64,000 nt of DNA, taken from positions 164,148 to 228,147 of the forward strand of contig NZ_JAVRIC010000003.1 in assembly GCF_031846245.1 (NCBI RefSeq). Direction: 5' to 3'. The DNA comes from Banduia mediterranea (GTDB lineage Bacteria; Pseudomonadota; Gammaproteobacteria; Nevskiales; Nevskiaceae). Each line of letters starts with the position of its first letter. The first letter of the stretch is position 1. This document shows positions 16,699-25,818 of this stretch, piece by piece. The notes below the pieces were generated by a model, which did no database searches, had not been told where the DNA came from, and saw only the letters and a program-made list of their open reading frames with translations. The translations under genes were made by a program, and so were the position numbers.

Positions 16699-17439
16699 TC
16701 ACTGATACCTTCGCTTCCGGGCGTTCTCGACATAGGTTTGGACCTGAGCATCAAGACGACGTTCGTGCAGGATGGAAAAAATGGCGTTGATCGAGGGGAT
16801 GATGACCTCCACGAGCTTGCGAATCTCGGCCGGCGCCATGTAGTCGATGCGGCGCAGGAAAAACTCCAGCTCGCAGTTCACCGCGGAATCGACTAGGTTG
16901 ACGAGATAGCCCAGATCCGCGGGACTGAACCCGCGCTTCTCCGATAGGCCTGCTTCCTTCATCCGCAGCCACAGCCGGGCCACTTCCAGGTCAGAGATCG
17001 TGGCGGCGCCCGAGCCGGCAAAGCCCAGTGAGCGCAGCTCCTCCAGCTCTGCGGTCGTGAGCCCGATTTTCGGCGCAAGCTCGCCGGGATCTTCGGTCAC
17101 GACAACGTCCTGATGCTCGGCGGCGAGCGCCCGCCGCAGCTCCCCGAGTGACGCCATCTGCTGCTCGGAAAACTCGAACTCTCCTGAGGAACCCTGCACC
17201 AGGCTCTTTATGGCCTTGAGCGGCAGGAAGCGCTCGTTCTGCAGTTTGCGGATCAGGGCCAGCAGCTTGACGTGCCGGTCGGTATACCAGCCCATGTTCG
17301 GCGAGGTCTTGACTGGCGGCGGCAGCAGCCCTTGCAGGACGTAGAAGCGGATGGTTTCCCGCCTGAACCCGGAGATCTCTGACAAGCCCTTGATTTTGTA
17401 CGGTGCATCTTCCGGGGGTGCAGTCCTTCTTCGGGCCAT
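16699..17439 (-). CDS. MerR family transcriptional regulator
   Basis: The protein has 246 residues, longer than classic MerR. The winged HTH is seen as YKIKGLSEISGFRRETIRFYVLQGLLPPP (given here across residues 14-42) with the wing NMGWYTDRHVKLLALI. It lacks the metal-binding cysteines of MerR/CueR types and has an extended C-terminal helical region ending in VENARKRRY, so it probably senses an organic ligand. Such regulators often sit next to fatty acid or CoA-ester catabolic operons. Control of the operon starting at 15207 is possible but not shown. The 250 bp between its start and the PhoD remnant hold no gene that I can see. Confidence 0.85.
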   Translation of the reverse strand: MARRRTAPPEDAPYKIKGLSEISGFRRETIRFYVLQGLLPPPVKTSPNMGWYTDRHVKLLALIRKLQNERFLPLKAIKSLVQGSSGEFEFSEQQMASLGELRRALAAEHQDVVVTEDPGELAPKIGLTTAELEELRSLGFAGSGAATISDLEVARLWLRMKEAGLSEKRGFSPADLGYLVNLVDSAVNCELEFFLRRIDYMAPAEIRKLVEVIIPSINAIFSILHERRLDAQVQTYVENARKRRYQ

Positions 17440-17688
17440 GTTTCGCGTCTGTCGTGGAGTGGAATGAAGCCTGGCCGATCCGAGTCGTTCATCTGGCCAC
17501 AGGTATGACGCCGGTTACCGCTCCCACCTGAACGACGGCGTTGCCACGGCGAGTATAAGCGCTGTCGTGCGGATCTTTTCGCGGGAAGAAGCCGGAATCA
17601 GGCGGCCCCGGGGCGAAAACCTGCAAGCAAGCGCACTGCGCGAGGCCGCGACCCGCCGGCTTGAGCCGGCCAGCCCCTTGCGGACCGG

Positions 17689-18690
17689 TTATGCCCGCAC
17701 CACGCCCGGCCGCCCGTCCTGCACGTCGAATCGCGCGGCTAGCACCTGCTCGTCGGTGGGTTCGCGGACCTGCGGCACGTGCCAGAACTCGGCGCTCAGG
17801 CGGTCCGCAGCCACCCGTGCGTAGACGTAGCCGTTGTGGCGGTTGTCGAAGAACCTGAGGTGCGGATTGGTCACACGCAGCAGCCGCTCGGCACCATCGG
17901 CAACAGCGTCGAGTACGCCACTGAGGCTGTTGAGCGGCTCCGCGTCGCCGCGCGAGGTGATCGAGGGCGCGACGAACTCGGCCGCCGCCGCGCCGTCGCC
18001 ACCGAGCCGCGCGTAGGCGGCGGGGTTGTTCGGATCGTCGGTGACGTCGAAGGCGTAGGACTCGTGCGCGTCGCCGGTGAAGATCACGACGTTGCGCGTG
18101 GCGCGGATCGGCTCGTCCGCGGACGGCGAGCGGATCGGCAGCCATTCGTGCGCGACCTGCGCGGCCGTCGCGCGCCGCAGCAGGTGGTCGCCTTCGGTCT
18201 GCGCATCGTGGTTGTCGGCCCCGTCCTTCCAGGCGTCGTTGATGATTTCGTGGTCGTCCCAGATCCAGATCATCGGATGCGCCGCGTGCAGGGCCTGGAG
18301 GTCCGCGTCGCTGCGGTATTGCGCATAGCGCCGGCGGTAGTCGTCCAGGCTCAGCAGCTCGCGCGGCGGATCGTGCGCGCGCACGTCATCGCCAGTAGTG
18401 ACGGTCCGGTAGCAGGCCGCTGAGGTCCGGCTTCACGCACGAGTCGCGTGCCGCCAGTGCGGGCATCGCGCCTTCGGCCACCAGTTCGCGCAGGCCGGCG
18501 TCCGCGTACAGGCTCCAGTGGCAGTCGGCACTGGCGGCCGCCGCATCGTCCGGCGTGACCCGGGTCCACAGGATGACCGCGTCGGGCAGCGGATCGCCGC
18601 TGGCCACGCCGTGCAGGAAGCGGCCGGTGGTCGACGGTTCGGGCGCGGCGCCGGACGGGCCCCGCCGGGATGGTCATCATCGTCGCAGCC
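17689..18690 (-). pseudogene. phoD: PhoD-type alkaline phosphatase/phosphodiesterase, decayed
   Basis: Upstream part: GALLPGCDDDD (lipobox-like) leads into TTGRFLHGVASGDP and DAVILWTRVTPDD, the PhoD N-terminal domain, which stops at 18386 after DRHYW. Downstream part: in another frame, DYRRRYAQYRSDADLQ, WIWDDHEIINDAW and FTGDAHESYAFDV, ending at 17689. Missing are the stretch with the first metal ligands (the Cys and GDxxY motifs) and about 150 residues between EWLPIRSP and ATRNVVIFTGDAH. A frameshift plus two deletions make it inactive. Two intact paralogues lie upstream on the same strand. Confidence 0.85.
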
Positions 18691-20779
18691 CGGCAGCAGC
18701 GCGCCGGCCTGCGTGGCGGCGCCACAGGGCCAGAAGCAGCGCCAGCGGCAGCGCCGCCGAGGGCATCGCGCCGCCGCCGGAGCCGGAGTGGCCGGGAGTG
18801 TCGCCGCCGGCTGCGGCGGTCTGGTGCGTCCAGAAGGGGTAGTCGCCGGAGACCATGCTCTGGCCGTCCGCTTCGGCGCGGAGACGGAAAGCGTAGGGCG
18901 TGTATGGCTGAAGATCGGCGATACGCAGCGTGACCGGGCCGTCGGCGGCGATGGCCGGCCCCGCGTAGGCCTGCGGATACGCGGGCAGCGTCTGCGTCAG
19001 CTCGACCTGGTAGCGCACGCCGGCGACGGCGTCCCAGCCCACGGTCACGCTGTCCGCCGTGGCCTCCACGAGGCGGATGCCGTCGATCGCCAGCCACTGC
19101 GGCGCGCTGCCGGTGCCCATGTAGAGCAGCGGGTCGCGGGTGTTATCGATCAGCTCGCGGATGTCGCCGGGTGGGAACGGGTAGGGATCGCTGATCTGCG
19201 GATAGTCCCCGTTCTCCAGTGCGGCGGCCAGGCGTTCCAGCTCGCCCAGGTGCCAGGGCAGCCAGGGCCGCGCGGCCGATTCGAGATGGCTGCTGTTGTG
19301 GCGCTGCCCGAAGATCGCGCCGCTCATGTGCAGCCAGATTTCGGTGGCCAGCCGCTGCTTGAGCAGCAGGGTTTCGAGCTGCGCGTAGGCTGCTGCATCG
19401 AGGTTCTCGCGCAGGCCCGCAAGCGCCTGCAGGTTGCGGTCCGCCAGCGCCACCGCCTCGCTTTTCTCCTGCAGCAGTTCGAGCAGGGTCTGGCGGTTCG
19501 GGGCCAGCAGCTGTTGCGTGACCGGCTGGTAGTCGGCATTCCACTGCGCGATGTTCTTGTCGAGCAGCAGGGTCAGGGCGTCCAGGCCGCTCTCGGGCAG
19601 CGTGCTGCCTTTCTTGTAGGCCCAGTCGCCCTTGGCGTAGTACATCTTGCGCCCGATCCAGTAGCTGCGCTGGAGGATCCCGACCAGTTCGGCCGCTGCC
19701 GCGCTGCCCTGGGCCAGGCCGAAGCGGGTGCTGACGAAGCCGGCGAGGATCTCGCGCCAGTCGGTGTCCGGGTCCTGCACCAGCAGGGCCTGCGCGTCGA
19801 TGTTGGCTTCGTTGAGCGTGCCGAAGGCCGGGTGTTCGTAGCGGTCCACGCGACAGGCGCTGCCGATGAAGCGGCCCTCGGCGCCGGCGGCGAATTTCTC
19901 ACGGGTCTCGCGGTAGCGCTGCGCGAAATACTCCGCGGCCACGAAGGGGATGGTGCTGCGGCCCCAGTATTCGCCGGCGCAGTCCAGCTCCAGGAACTGC
20001 GGATGCGCGCCGACATCGGCGATCAGCGGATCCAGCGGGTAGTAAGGCTCGAAGTCGTTGGGCTCGGACTTGGTCATCACCGTGATCGGCCGCTGCGTCT
20101 GGGCCAGCGCCGCGCGCAGGAAGGGAATCTCCAGGCCCTTGTGGTAGAAGCTGCGCACGAACACCTGCTTGCCGAACTCGTCCATCACCACGCGCGACAC
20201 CGCCTCGATCATCGCCTTGTAGCGCTCGGCGATGCGGGCGTACTGCGCCGCCTGGCAGCTGGGCAGGACGGTACTCAGTTCCGAAGGCGCGCTGCCGAAG
20301 CTGATCACCACGCCGTCGATCTCCGGGATGCGGGTCAGCAGGTCGCGGTAGCGCTGCATGCGCGCCTGCATGTCGGCGCCCTCGGGGTCGAAGCAGAAGC
20401 TCAGGCGCTCTTCGCCCAACTCCTGGGCCCAGACCAGCACCTGGGTGCCCTCGGCATGGATCGCGCTGGCAAGCAGGCGCACGCGTTCGACGACTTCCGG
20501 ATCCTCGAACTGGTCGACGCGGGTGACGATGCGGTGCGAAAGCTGGGCATGCGTCACCCCGTATTCGCGCATCCGCGCGATCACCGTGAGGTTGTAGGCG
20601 GTGTCGTCCTGGGTGAGGATCCAGCCGTGATGCGGCAGGCGCTCGGCGGCCCATGCCGGCGCCGCGAAGCCGCACAGCAGGGTGACCAGGACCGGGACCA
20701 GGGCCGCCGCGTACCGCGGCAGTGCAGGGCGCAACATCCGGGGCTTCGGGAGTGGCGGCGGCAGTGGGGCAGTGCTCAT
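18677..20779 (-). CDS. Exported TIM-barrel protein (GH67-like region) with Fn3 domain and GlyGly-CTERM-like tail
   Basis: The protein has 700 residues from the ATG at 20779, which overlaps the preceding stop (ATGA). A Sec signal (LVPVLVTLLCGFAAPAWAA) precedes a large domain beginning LPHHGWILTQDD. Segments DGVVISFGSAPSE, TVMTKSEPNDFEPYYPLDP and LELDCAGEYWG recall alpha-glucuronidase-like (GH67-type) TIM barrels, but the match is weak. A fibronectin III-like domain follows (near WLAIDGIRLVEATADSVTV). The tail GHSGSGGGAMPSAALPLALL then WRRHAGRR fits a GlyGly-CTERM sorting signal (Gly/Ser linker, hydrophobic helix, Arg cluster) processed by rhombosortase. Enzyme activity is unknown. Confidence 0.65.
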   Translation of the reverse strand: MSTAPLPPPLPKPRMLRPALPRYAAALVPVLVTLLCGFAAPAWAAERLPHHGWILTQDDTAYNLTVIARMREYGVTHAQLSHRIVTRVDQFEDPEVVERVRLLASAIHAEGTQVLVWAQELGEERLSFCFDPEGADMQARMQRYRDLLTRIPEIDGVVISFGSAPSELSTVLPSCQAAQYARIAERYKAMIEAVSRVVMDEFGKQVFVRSFYHKGLEIPFLRAALAQTQRPITVMTKSEPNDFEPYYPLDPLIADVGAHPQFLELDCAGEYWGRSTIPFVAAEYFAQRYRETREKFAAGAEGRFIGSACRVDRYEHPAFGTLNEANIDAQALLVQDPDTDWREILAGFVSTRFGLAQGSAAAAELVGILQRSYWIGRKMYYAKGDWAYKKGSTLPESGLDALTLLLDKNIAQWNADYQPVTQQLLAPNRQTLLELLQEKSEAVALADRNLQALAGLRENLDAAAYAQLETLLLKQRLATEIWLHMSGAIFGQRHNSSHLESAARPWLPWHLGELERLAAALENGDYPQISDPYPFPPGDIRELIDNTRDPLLYMGTGSAPQWLAIDGIRLVEATADSVTVGWDAVAGVRYQVELTQTLPAYPQAYAGPAIAADGPVTLRIADLQPYTPYAFRLRAEADGQSMVSGDYPFWTHQTAAAGGDTPGHSGSGGGAMPSAALPLALLLALWRRHAGRRAAAGLRR

Positions 20780-23634
20780 GGCAGGATCGCCGGTGGCGCA
20801 ACGGGAATTGGGATGTGCAGGCAGTCCTCGTCCTGCTCCACGGGTGCCGCCAGCCGCAATGTCTTGGGGAGCGCCGCCGCCGCGACGGTTGCGGCACGCG
20901 TCGCCGGCTGTGCGGAGTCGACGACGAAGATCTGCTGGCTGCGGTCGCGCTGCAGCCGGCGCGCGTTGCGGGTGCTGGCGAGCACGGTGTAGGGACCGGC
21001 CGGCACCGGCCAGGTGTTGATGCCGCGGCTGTCGAGCAGGCTTGCGGCACCCCATTGCGCGCCGTCGTAGGCCGCGTGCATCACGCGCCAGCGCCAGTCC
21101 GCGCTGCGGCTGTCGAACCAGCTCAGGCGCGGCACTCCGGCCGCATCCAGCCCCAGACGTGGGCGATGGGCCGAGGCCGCAGCTTCCTCGGCCACAGACT
21201 GCGGCTCGATGAAGTCGTGCGTCGCCGGCTGGCGTGCCGTTGCCAGAAGGCGCAGGTTCGCGCCGGAAGACCGCAGGGGTTTGCTGTCCCAGACGACATG
21301 CGTGCGGCCGGCGGCATCGACGATCAGGTCGGGATGGCGGTCGGCGGTGTCGGCGGCGCCAAGAAACACCGGCGTTTCATCGCGGCCCAGCCGCATCACG
21401 GCGATCTGCCAGTCGTCGGGGCTGGTGCCCTCGCCGTAGCCGACGCCACCGGTCCACAAGGGATCGAGGTCGCTGCGGTTATCCTGCCAGGCGACGACCG
21501 GCGTGGCGCCGTCGAGCGCGATGGCCGGCCACACCGAGGCCGGGTAACGCGCGCTGCGGGCATCGAGCGGCGAGCCGGCGTCGATGTCCTTGTCCGCGCG
21601 GCTCAGGTTCACCGCTTCGGCGACGACCCCGTCGGCACCCACGGTGGTGTACCAGACGTCGAAGGGTGCGCCGCTCGTGATCTCCTGCCAGACCAGATGC
21701 GCCGCGCCGTCGGCGGCGAGCGCGAGGTCCGGGTGCATCGCACGGCCGTCGCTACCCCGCACGGGGATTTCGGGGCCAAAGCTGAGGCCGCCGTCCTCAC
21801 TCACGCGCAGCCAGATCGCCGGTCGCCGCGGGATCTGTCCGGCGCGCTCGTCCTGCCAGGCGACGACGATGCGCCCATCGTGCGCGGCGACCTTGGGAAA
21901 GCGCGCGCTGGTCGAATCGGACAGCGTCTGCGGCGCCGACCAGCGGCCGTCGGCGCTGCGCGCGAGATACTGCACGCGCGTGGCCAATGGGTCGTGCACC
22001 TCGGCGACCAGGTGCAGCCTGCCGGCGGCCGCGTCGAAGGCTGCATCGGGGAAGCCGGCGAACTCGCCGGGCGCGCCCAGCGCGTACTCGGCGCCGTCGT
22101 CCCGGCCCGCGTCCGGCGGCGGCACGAATTCGCCGACCGGCTCCACCGATGCCGCCGAGACGAAGATCGGCGAAGTCGCCGCGCGCAGTTGCGACAGTAG
22201 TTCCTGGAACAGGTTCTCGATTTCGTAAGGTCCGAGCAACAGGCCCGTCAGCAGGCTGGCAGGTTCGGCGAGTCCGATGCTGCGCAGTTCGGCGCGATAC
22301 CAGGTCGGTTCTTGCGGCGTGACGACGTCGATCAGATGCGTATCGCCGCCGGGCGCACCGGCCAGCGCGATGTTGGCGATCGGCCCGGCGCTGCGCCCGG
22401 GCGCCGCATAGATCAGCAGCCGGCTGCCGAGCCCGGCTTCGACCCGGGCGCGCAGGCGGCCCCGGATCCCGGCTGGCACCAGCACCTCCTGCCCGGCGAG
22501 TGCCTCGAACGTGCCGTCACCGTCGAAGTCCGCGTCCAGGGTCACGCGGGGCGTTGTGGGCCCGTTCGAGTACACGATGGTGCTGCCGCCGCGCAGGCTG
22601 TCGAGTACCGCGCGTTCGTTCAGCATTGGCGTCAGCGTCGCCGTGGCCGGCCGCAGCGGCGTTCCGCCGAGTGCCCAGAGTTCCTTGAAATGGTTGTCGC
22701 TGGCCCCGGCGATGCCGAAGCGCCAGCCGGCGTTCCAGCGGTTTTCGGCGTAGTCGATCTCGGCTTCCGGGTTCTCGGCGCGGTTCCAGACTTCGACCAG
22801 ATCCACGCCGACGGCATCGGCGTGCGGCCTGGGACTGCCGTCGTCGTTCGCGGAGTCCCGATCCGGGTGCGCAGTGACCCAGGCCGCGCCCTGGCTGTGC
22901 GCGAGCCAGATCGATTCCTGGACCACGCGGCTCTCGGGCGCGCCTTCGAGGGCCGCGTTCTGGTCGATCATGTCGACCGCGCCGTGCACGGTGGCGTGCG
23001 GGCGGCCATTGGCCTCCTCGCCCGGAATCAGCAGCACGCGGTCCGAGGTCCATTGCGGATCGTAGTGCTGGTCATAGGTCCGGTGGTCGGTGATCGGCAG
23101 GAAATCCGCGCCCAGATTGCCGGCCAGGCGCAGGATGTCGCTGATCGGCATGTTGCCCGGCGCGCGGTCGTCGAGGGTCTGGCGCGGCAGGCTGCCGTCC
23201 GAGCTGTGGTCGGAGTGGGTGTGCAGGTCGCCCTCGTACCAGTCCGCGGCTTGCGCGGGGACCGGCTCGAAGCGCGCCGTCGCCTGCAGGCTGCCGGAGG
23301 TGCTCAGGGTGCAGACGGTCGTGGTGCTGTCGGCGCAGGCGCCGTCCCAGCCGGCGAAGCGCCCGCCGCGCGCGGGCACGGCCAGCAGCGTGGGCAGCGT
23401 GCCGGCGGCGAAGTCCAGCGTGCAGCTGGCGAAACAGTCGCGAGTGCGCGGCGAGCTCGAGACCTGCCCCTCGCCCTCGACCGTGAGCTGCAGGCTCAGC
23501 GGGTCGGCGGGCGTGGGGCCAGACCCGCGCGAATCGTCACTGGAGCCGTCGCAGCCGGCCAGCAGCGCGACGCACAGGAGCACGCTCGTCGCGGCAGCGC
23601 GTGCCTTCCCGGCCCAATCAGGAGTCGGAGACAT
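20776..23634 (-). CDS. PHP/CehA-type metallohydrolase lipoprotein with C-terminal propeller-like region
   Basis: The protein has about 952 residues from the ATG at 23634; a TTG at 23652 is an alternative start. The lipobox is LLAGC in VLLCVALLAGCDGSS. A Gly-rich bacterial repeat (GRFAGWDGAC) precedes the PHP metal motif GDLHTHSDHSSDG, then ITDHR, TAHPDRD and GASDNHF, as in the CehA/McbA group. From about residue 540 the sequence has repeated W/V-V-W-Q-D-x-R elements (VVAWQDERA, HLVWQEIT, VVAWQDNRS, HVVWDSK) as in sialidase-like beta-propellers. It probably cleaves a phosphoester outside the inner membrane. It is translationally coupled to the TIM-barrel gene. Confidence 0.8.
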   Translation of the reverse strand: MSPTPDWAGKARAAATSVLLCVALLAGCDGSSDDSRGSGPTPADPLSLQLTVEGEGQVSSSPRTRDCFASCTLDFAAGTLPTLLAVPARGGRFAGWDGACADSTTTVCTLSTSGSLQATARFEPVPAQAADWYEGDLHTHSDHSSDGSLPRQTLDDRAPGNMPISDILRLAGNLGADFLPITDHRTYDQHYDPQWTSDRVLLIPGEEANGRPHATVHGAVDMIDQNAALEGAPESRVVQESIWLAHSQGAAWVTAHPDRDSANDDGSPRPHADAVGVDLVEVWNRAENPEAEIDYAENRWNAGWRFGIAGASDNHFKELWALGGTPLRPATATLTPMLNERAVLDSLRGGSTIVYSNGPTTPRVTLDADFDGDGTFEALAGQEVLVPAGIRGRLRARVEAGLGSRLLIYAAPGRSAGPIANIALAGAPGGDTHLIDVVTPQEPTWYRAELRSIGLAEPASLLTGLLLGPYEIENLFQELLSQLRAATSPIFVSAASVEPVGEFVPPPDAGRDDGAEYALGAPGEFAGFPDAAFDAAAGRLHLVAEVHDPLATRVQYLARSADGRWSAPQTLSDSTSARFPKVAAHDGRIVVAWQDERAGQIPRRPAIWLRVSEDGGLSFGPEIPVRGSDGRAMHPDLALAADGAAHLVWQEITSGAPFDVWYTTVGADGVVAEAVNLSRADKDIDAGSPLDARSARYPASVWPAIALDGATPVVAWQDNRSDLDPLWTGGVGYGEGTSPDDWQIAVMRLGRDETPVFLGAADTADRHPDLIVDAAGRTHVVWDSKPLRSSGANLRLLATARQPATHDFIEPQSVAEEAAASAHRPRLGLDAAGVPRLSWFDSRSADWRWRVMHAAYDGAQWGAASLLDSRGINTWPVPAGPYTVLASTRNARRLQRDRSQQIFVVDSAQPATRAATVAAAALPKTLRLAAPVEQDEDCLHIPIPVAPPAILP

Positions 23635-23648
23635 GAGGACAGGGCCTT

Positions 23649-25127
23649 TCAAAGGGGTTCGCTGCGGTGGTGCAGGGCGTTGCGCAGGCGCGTGTGCGCG
23701 AGCACTTTTCCGGTTTCCTCCGCGCCGAGGTCGGGCTGCGGCTCGAGCGCGAACAGGCGCCGCGCCGTGGAATCGCGTGCCTGGATTTCGAAGCGGTCGA
23801 TCTCGGTCAGCTCGCCGCCGGCGAGGCTATTGTCCTCGCGGTCGACCGCCCAGGTGACGGCGGTCAGCCGCGGGCCGTCGACGAGGTACTCGGTGAAGCA
23901 GTAACGGATGGCCTCGGTCGCCGACCACTCGCTGATCGAGCCGAAGCCGCGCAGGCTGGAGCCGCCGGCGCCGCCCGCCACCTGGATGTAGCCGTCCTCG
24001 CGTGGGCGGTTGCGCCCCATCGGGACCGAGCGCTGGTAGATGTGGTCGTGTCCGACGAGGGCGAGGTCCACCCCGTAGCGCAGCAGCTTGCCCTCTTCGA
24101 GCAGCACCAGCGAGGCATTGGCGGGTTCGCGACCTTCCTGGTCGGTCCAGATCGTGTAGTGCTGGACCAGCACGATGAAATCGATCTCGCCGCTGGCGCG
24201 CCGCTGGGAGGCCTGCGCCAGTGTGCGCTCCATCCAGGCGAGTTCCGCGATCAGGTCCGCATCCTGAGCGATGTTGCGGCCGACCAGGCTGCCGCCGGTA
24301 CTGAACACGAAGTGGACGTTGCCGTAGTCGAAGCTGTAGCGATAGCCGAGCCCGGGCTGGCTGACGCGGTTCTTGTAGGCTGCACCGCCATTGTCTTCCT
24401 CTTCGTGGTTGCCGGGCGCGCTCAGCATCGGAATGCGCGAGGCACAGGGATCGAGGCGGTTGAACCAGTCGTCCCAGGCCGGATGGTCGCCGTTGGCGTA
24501 GGACAGGTCGCCCGCGATGATGAAGAAGTCCGGCTGCACGGCCTGCACGCCATCGAGCACCGCCAGGCTGGCTTCGTTGCGGCCATGATCGCCGAAGTGA
24601 CAGAAGCGGAAGGCGCCCTGCGGCGCTGCCGGCAGTACGCGCACGTCGGACCAGGCGCCGGGGGCCCCGACCCGGTAGCGCACCGGCAGCCCCGGTTGCA
24701 GGCCGACCATCGTCGCCGCGTGGGTCAGGGCGTCGACGCCGTGCGTCTGCTGCGCCTGGCCGCCTGCTCGCGCCGGGAAGGGCTCGCAGGCAATCTGCTG
24801 ACCGCTCATGTCCGGCGGCACCGGCCCGTACTCGACGAACGTGCCAGGATCGTCGAGGCCGTCGGTGAACCAGCTCAGCGTGCGGGTGCTGACCGGATCG
24901 CCGGTAAAGCTGGCGTGCAGGCCGCGCGGTGCTGCCGCCGCGGTCGGCACGGCGCAGCCCTGCGGCTCGCCGGCCCCGCCCGAGCTTGCGTCCGAGCCGC
25001 TGCCGCAACCCGGCAGCCAGGGCAGGCCGGCCAGGCCGACGCCCGCGCGCAGCAGGAATCGGCGCCGCAGGTCCACCGGTGGGCGGGCGATCAGGGGGAG
25101 CGGTTTTCTGTTCGTGGGCATGGTCAT
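23649..25127 (-). CDS. Purple-acid-phosphatase-like metallophosphoesterase, Tat-exported
   Basis: The protein has 492 residues from the ATG at 25127 (an ATG two codons on is an alternative). A Tat signal with RRRFLLRAGVG ends in a lipobox-like LPGC. An N-terminal Fn3-like domain precedes the dinuclear metallophosphoesterase motifs: GDHG, GDLSYANG, GNHE, LVQHY and GHDHIYQRS. This is the set of plant/bacterial purple acid phosphatases (phosphomonoesters, acidic optimum). The frame is open far upstream, but that part is shadow of the dead EEP gene. It ends 14 bp before the PHP lipoprotein start, within the phosphoesterase island. Confidence 0.87.
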   Translation of the reverse strand: MTMPTNRKPLPLIARPPVDLRRRFLLRAGVGLAGLPWLPGCGSGSDASSGGAGEPQGCAVPTAAAAPRGLHASFTGDPVSTRTLSWFTDGLDDPGTFVEYGPVPPDMSGQQIACEPFPARAGGQAQQTHGVDALTHAATMVGLQPGLPVRYRVGAPGAWSDVRVLPAAPQGAFRFCHFGDHGRNEASLAVLDGVQAVQPDFFIIAGDLSYANGDHPAWDDWFNRLDPCASRIPMLSAPGNHEEEDNGGAAYKNRVSQPGLGYRYSFDYGNVHFVFSTGGSLVGRNIAQDADLIAELAWMERTLAQASQRRASGEIDFIVLVQHYTIWTDQEGREPANASLVLLEEGKLLRYGVDLALVGHDHIYQRSVPMGRNRPREDGYIQVAGGAGGSSLRGFGSISEWSATEAIRYCFTEYLVDGPRLTAVTWAVDREDNSLAGGELTEIDRFEIQARDSTARRLFALEPQPDLGAEETGKVLAHTRLRNALHHRSEPL

Positions 25128-25816
25128 GTTCCGAAGTGGGATGGGGCGGTCGCCGCGGGCGGCAGACGATCGGCTGGTGATCGAAGGCGACGATGTCGGT
25201 GACCTCTGCGGCTGCGCAGTCACCGTCGAACACGTCGCTGGCCAGGTGATCGATGTTGAACAGGCTGGCGTAAGTCGGCTCGGCGTCGGGGCCGGCGGCC
25301 GTGAGCAGGTGGAAGCGCAGGCCCTCGCCGACGTAGCGGTTCCAGGTCGCCGCGCTGGCGTCCCAGAACATGCGCGCCGGATCGACGTTGAGGTCGCCGA
25401 GCACGAGGGTGCGGGCGCTGTTGGCCGCCGGCGCGCCGCTACCGCCGCCGATGTCCGCGAACACCTGATCGAACTGGCGCGCACGGCAATCCTGGTCGGC
25501 GCGGGTGATGCCGGACTTGCCGTGCACGTTGACGACGGTGAACTCCTTGCCGTTGGCCAGGTCCAGCACGCCGCGGCCGATGCGCGAACCGCCGCCGCAG
25601 CCTTCGACGCGCGCGCCGGCGAGATGATCGAGGCACAGATCGGCTTCGCAGCCGCGCCAGCCGCGCGCGAACAGTCGGGGATGCCGGTGTTGAAGGTCAT
25701 CGCGACGAAATCGGTCAGCGGCGCGCCGGCGGGCGGCGCGCCATCGCCGCCGCAGCCGGCCGTGGCCAGCGCCAGCGCGGCGCACATTGCCTGCGCAGCG
25801 CCTTGCGTGTGCGCAT
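25128..25816 (-). pseudogene. Endonuclease/exonuclease/phosphatase-family lipoprotein, frameshifted
   Basis: The likely original start is ATG at 25816 (MRTRKALRR). The frame then shifts near 25790 to MCAALALATAGCGGDG (a lipobox) and FVAMTFNTG, the EEP first motif. A second shift and deletion near 25670 follow. The rest reads CEADLCLDHLAGARVEG, LANGKEFTVVNVHGKSG, LVLGDLNVDPAR and ends SDVFDGDC ... FDHQPIVC, the EEP metal and catalytic end (GDxN, DH). No stop follows the C-terminal motif in this frame, so it runs on into the phosphatase gene. The part between the first motif and CEADLC, about 100 residues in relatives, is missing. Confidence 0.78.
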
Positions 25817-25818
25817 CC

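Noticed and set aside
17440..17688. A small gene between the MerR gene and the PhoD remnant
   Set aside because: Open frames here have no ribosome site or recognisable sequence.
18518..20992. An 824-codon plus-strand open frame opposite the TIM-barrel gene
   Set aside because: It is compositional shadow; the minus-strand protein has a signal peptide, Fn3-like domain and sorting tail.
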